From CAZQQN01 sp964549595 (lineage in GTDB: Bacteria; Bacteroidota; Bacteroidia; CAILMK01; CAYYUA01): a stretch of 22,606 nt of DNA. Position 1 is the stretch's first letter, and every line of letters begins with the position of its first letter. The notes beneath the pieces are model-generated. The model was not told where the DNA came from. It saw nothing but the letters and a program-made list of their open reading frames with translations, and ran no database searches. The DNA lies in NCBI GenBank assembly GCA_964549595.1, contig CAZJWK010000036.1, forward strand, positions 1 through 22,606, given 5' to 3'. Both the position numbers and the translations under genes were made by a program. This document shows positions 22,268-22,606 of this stretch, in pieces.

Positions 22268-22606
22268 GGTTTATCGGATATTTTAATACTTAATGCCTTG
22301 AATGCCTTTGCAGTTTATTTTATGCCTTCCCGGAAACAGTGGTTAAATATAGGTTTAAAAACAATGAATAACCAAAATATGAATGAGGAAATGGGTTAAA
22401 ATTGGAATGACAAGGTTTAAATCCATGCAAGATCAACAAGATCAATATTTTGGGTTCTACCACATTTCCCATATAAAATCTTCACAAAAAGCCCTTAGAT
22501 TCCTGAATAACAAATTGTTAACTAAAAGCTATGGTATCCTCCTTCAATGCTTTCTTAAATTTTATACCTGAGGTTTACCTAACCAAGCTTGACTTGGGTT
22601 AGTGGG
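22268..22606. other. Gene-free region upstream of pyc
   Basis: 339 bases to the window edge with no credible gene; a 62-codon frame at 22383-22571 has no recognisable features. It contains a two-copy 9-bp tandem repeat CAAGATCAA (22428-22445) and copy B of the interspersed repeat (22552-22606). The pyc promoter is expected here, but no exact consensus element was seen. Confidence 0.55.
22552..22606 (+). repeat. Interspersed intergenic repeat, copy B (reaches window edge)
   Basis: Aligns with the minus strand of 16883-16933 (about 44 of 55 columns by hand). The core forms a good hairpin: CTAACC (22579-22584) with GGTTAG (22597-22602) and AAG (22585-22587) with CTT (22593-22595), one bulged G and a 5-base loop. 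The element may continue beyond the window. Confidence 0.6.

Noticed and set aside
22383..22571. 62-codon frame near the right edge
   Set aside because: No recognisable motif or promoter, and its 3' end overlaps repeat copy B. Composition is that of the surrounding intergenic DNA.

Overview
The window looks like a chromosomal segment of a Bacteroidota bacterium, probably of the Cytophagales type. This rests on a secreted protein with a type IX secretion (T9SS) C-terminal domain, a SdhC-SdhA-SdhB complex with a single di-heme cytochrome b subunit, start codons without clear Shine-Dalgarno sequences, and exact copies of the Bacteroidota -7 promoter element TAnnTTTG in front of seven genes. The placement is inferred from gene content and signals, not from a tree. 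I see no tRNA, rRNA, CRISPR array, transposase or phage gene.

Layout. 1-1103 (minus): 5' part of parE, cut by the window edge, with a codon composition unlike the other genes sampled. 1104-1478: gene-free stretch with several hairpins and a terminator-like structure. 1479-3347 (minus): CPA2-type cation/proton antiporter with RCK domains. 3686-6528 (plus): likely operon gcvT, a four-helix-bundle protein, comB and a 3-methyladenine DNA glycosylase. 6558-10573 (minus): sdhC-sdhA-sdhB followed by a TPMT-like methyltransferase. 10807-11208 (minus): coiled-coil protein of unknown function. 11351-14728 (minus): B12-dependent ribonucleotide reductase with a clear terminator after it. 15105-15851 (plus): geranylgeranylglyceryl phosphate synthase-like TIM barrel, convergent with and overlapping an AraC-family regulator (15832-16677, minus). 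16678-17305: a long, repeat-rich gene-free region. 17306-18772 (plus): T9SS-secreted protein. 18809-22267 (minus): pyruvate carboxylase. 22268-22606: gene-free, ending in one copy of an interspersed repeat.

Most genes are core metabolism and upkeep: respiration (SdhCAB), anaplerosis (Pyc), one-carbon metabolism (GcvT), dNTP synthesis (NrdJ), chromosome decatenation (ParE), base excision repair and ion homeostasis. I found no convincing new multi-gene system. The less ordinary material is between genes: a roughly 50-bp repeat shared by two intergenic regions, a CGCAGA-type palindrome, a pair of 10-bp direct repeats 21 bp apart just upstream of the best promoter in the window and on the side of the divergent AraC gene, a 12-mer containing a DnaA-box-like 9-mer upstream of both parE and nrdJ, and a hairpin cluster downstream of the antiporter gene.
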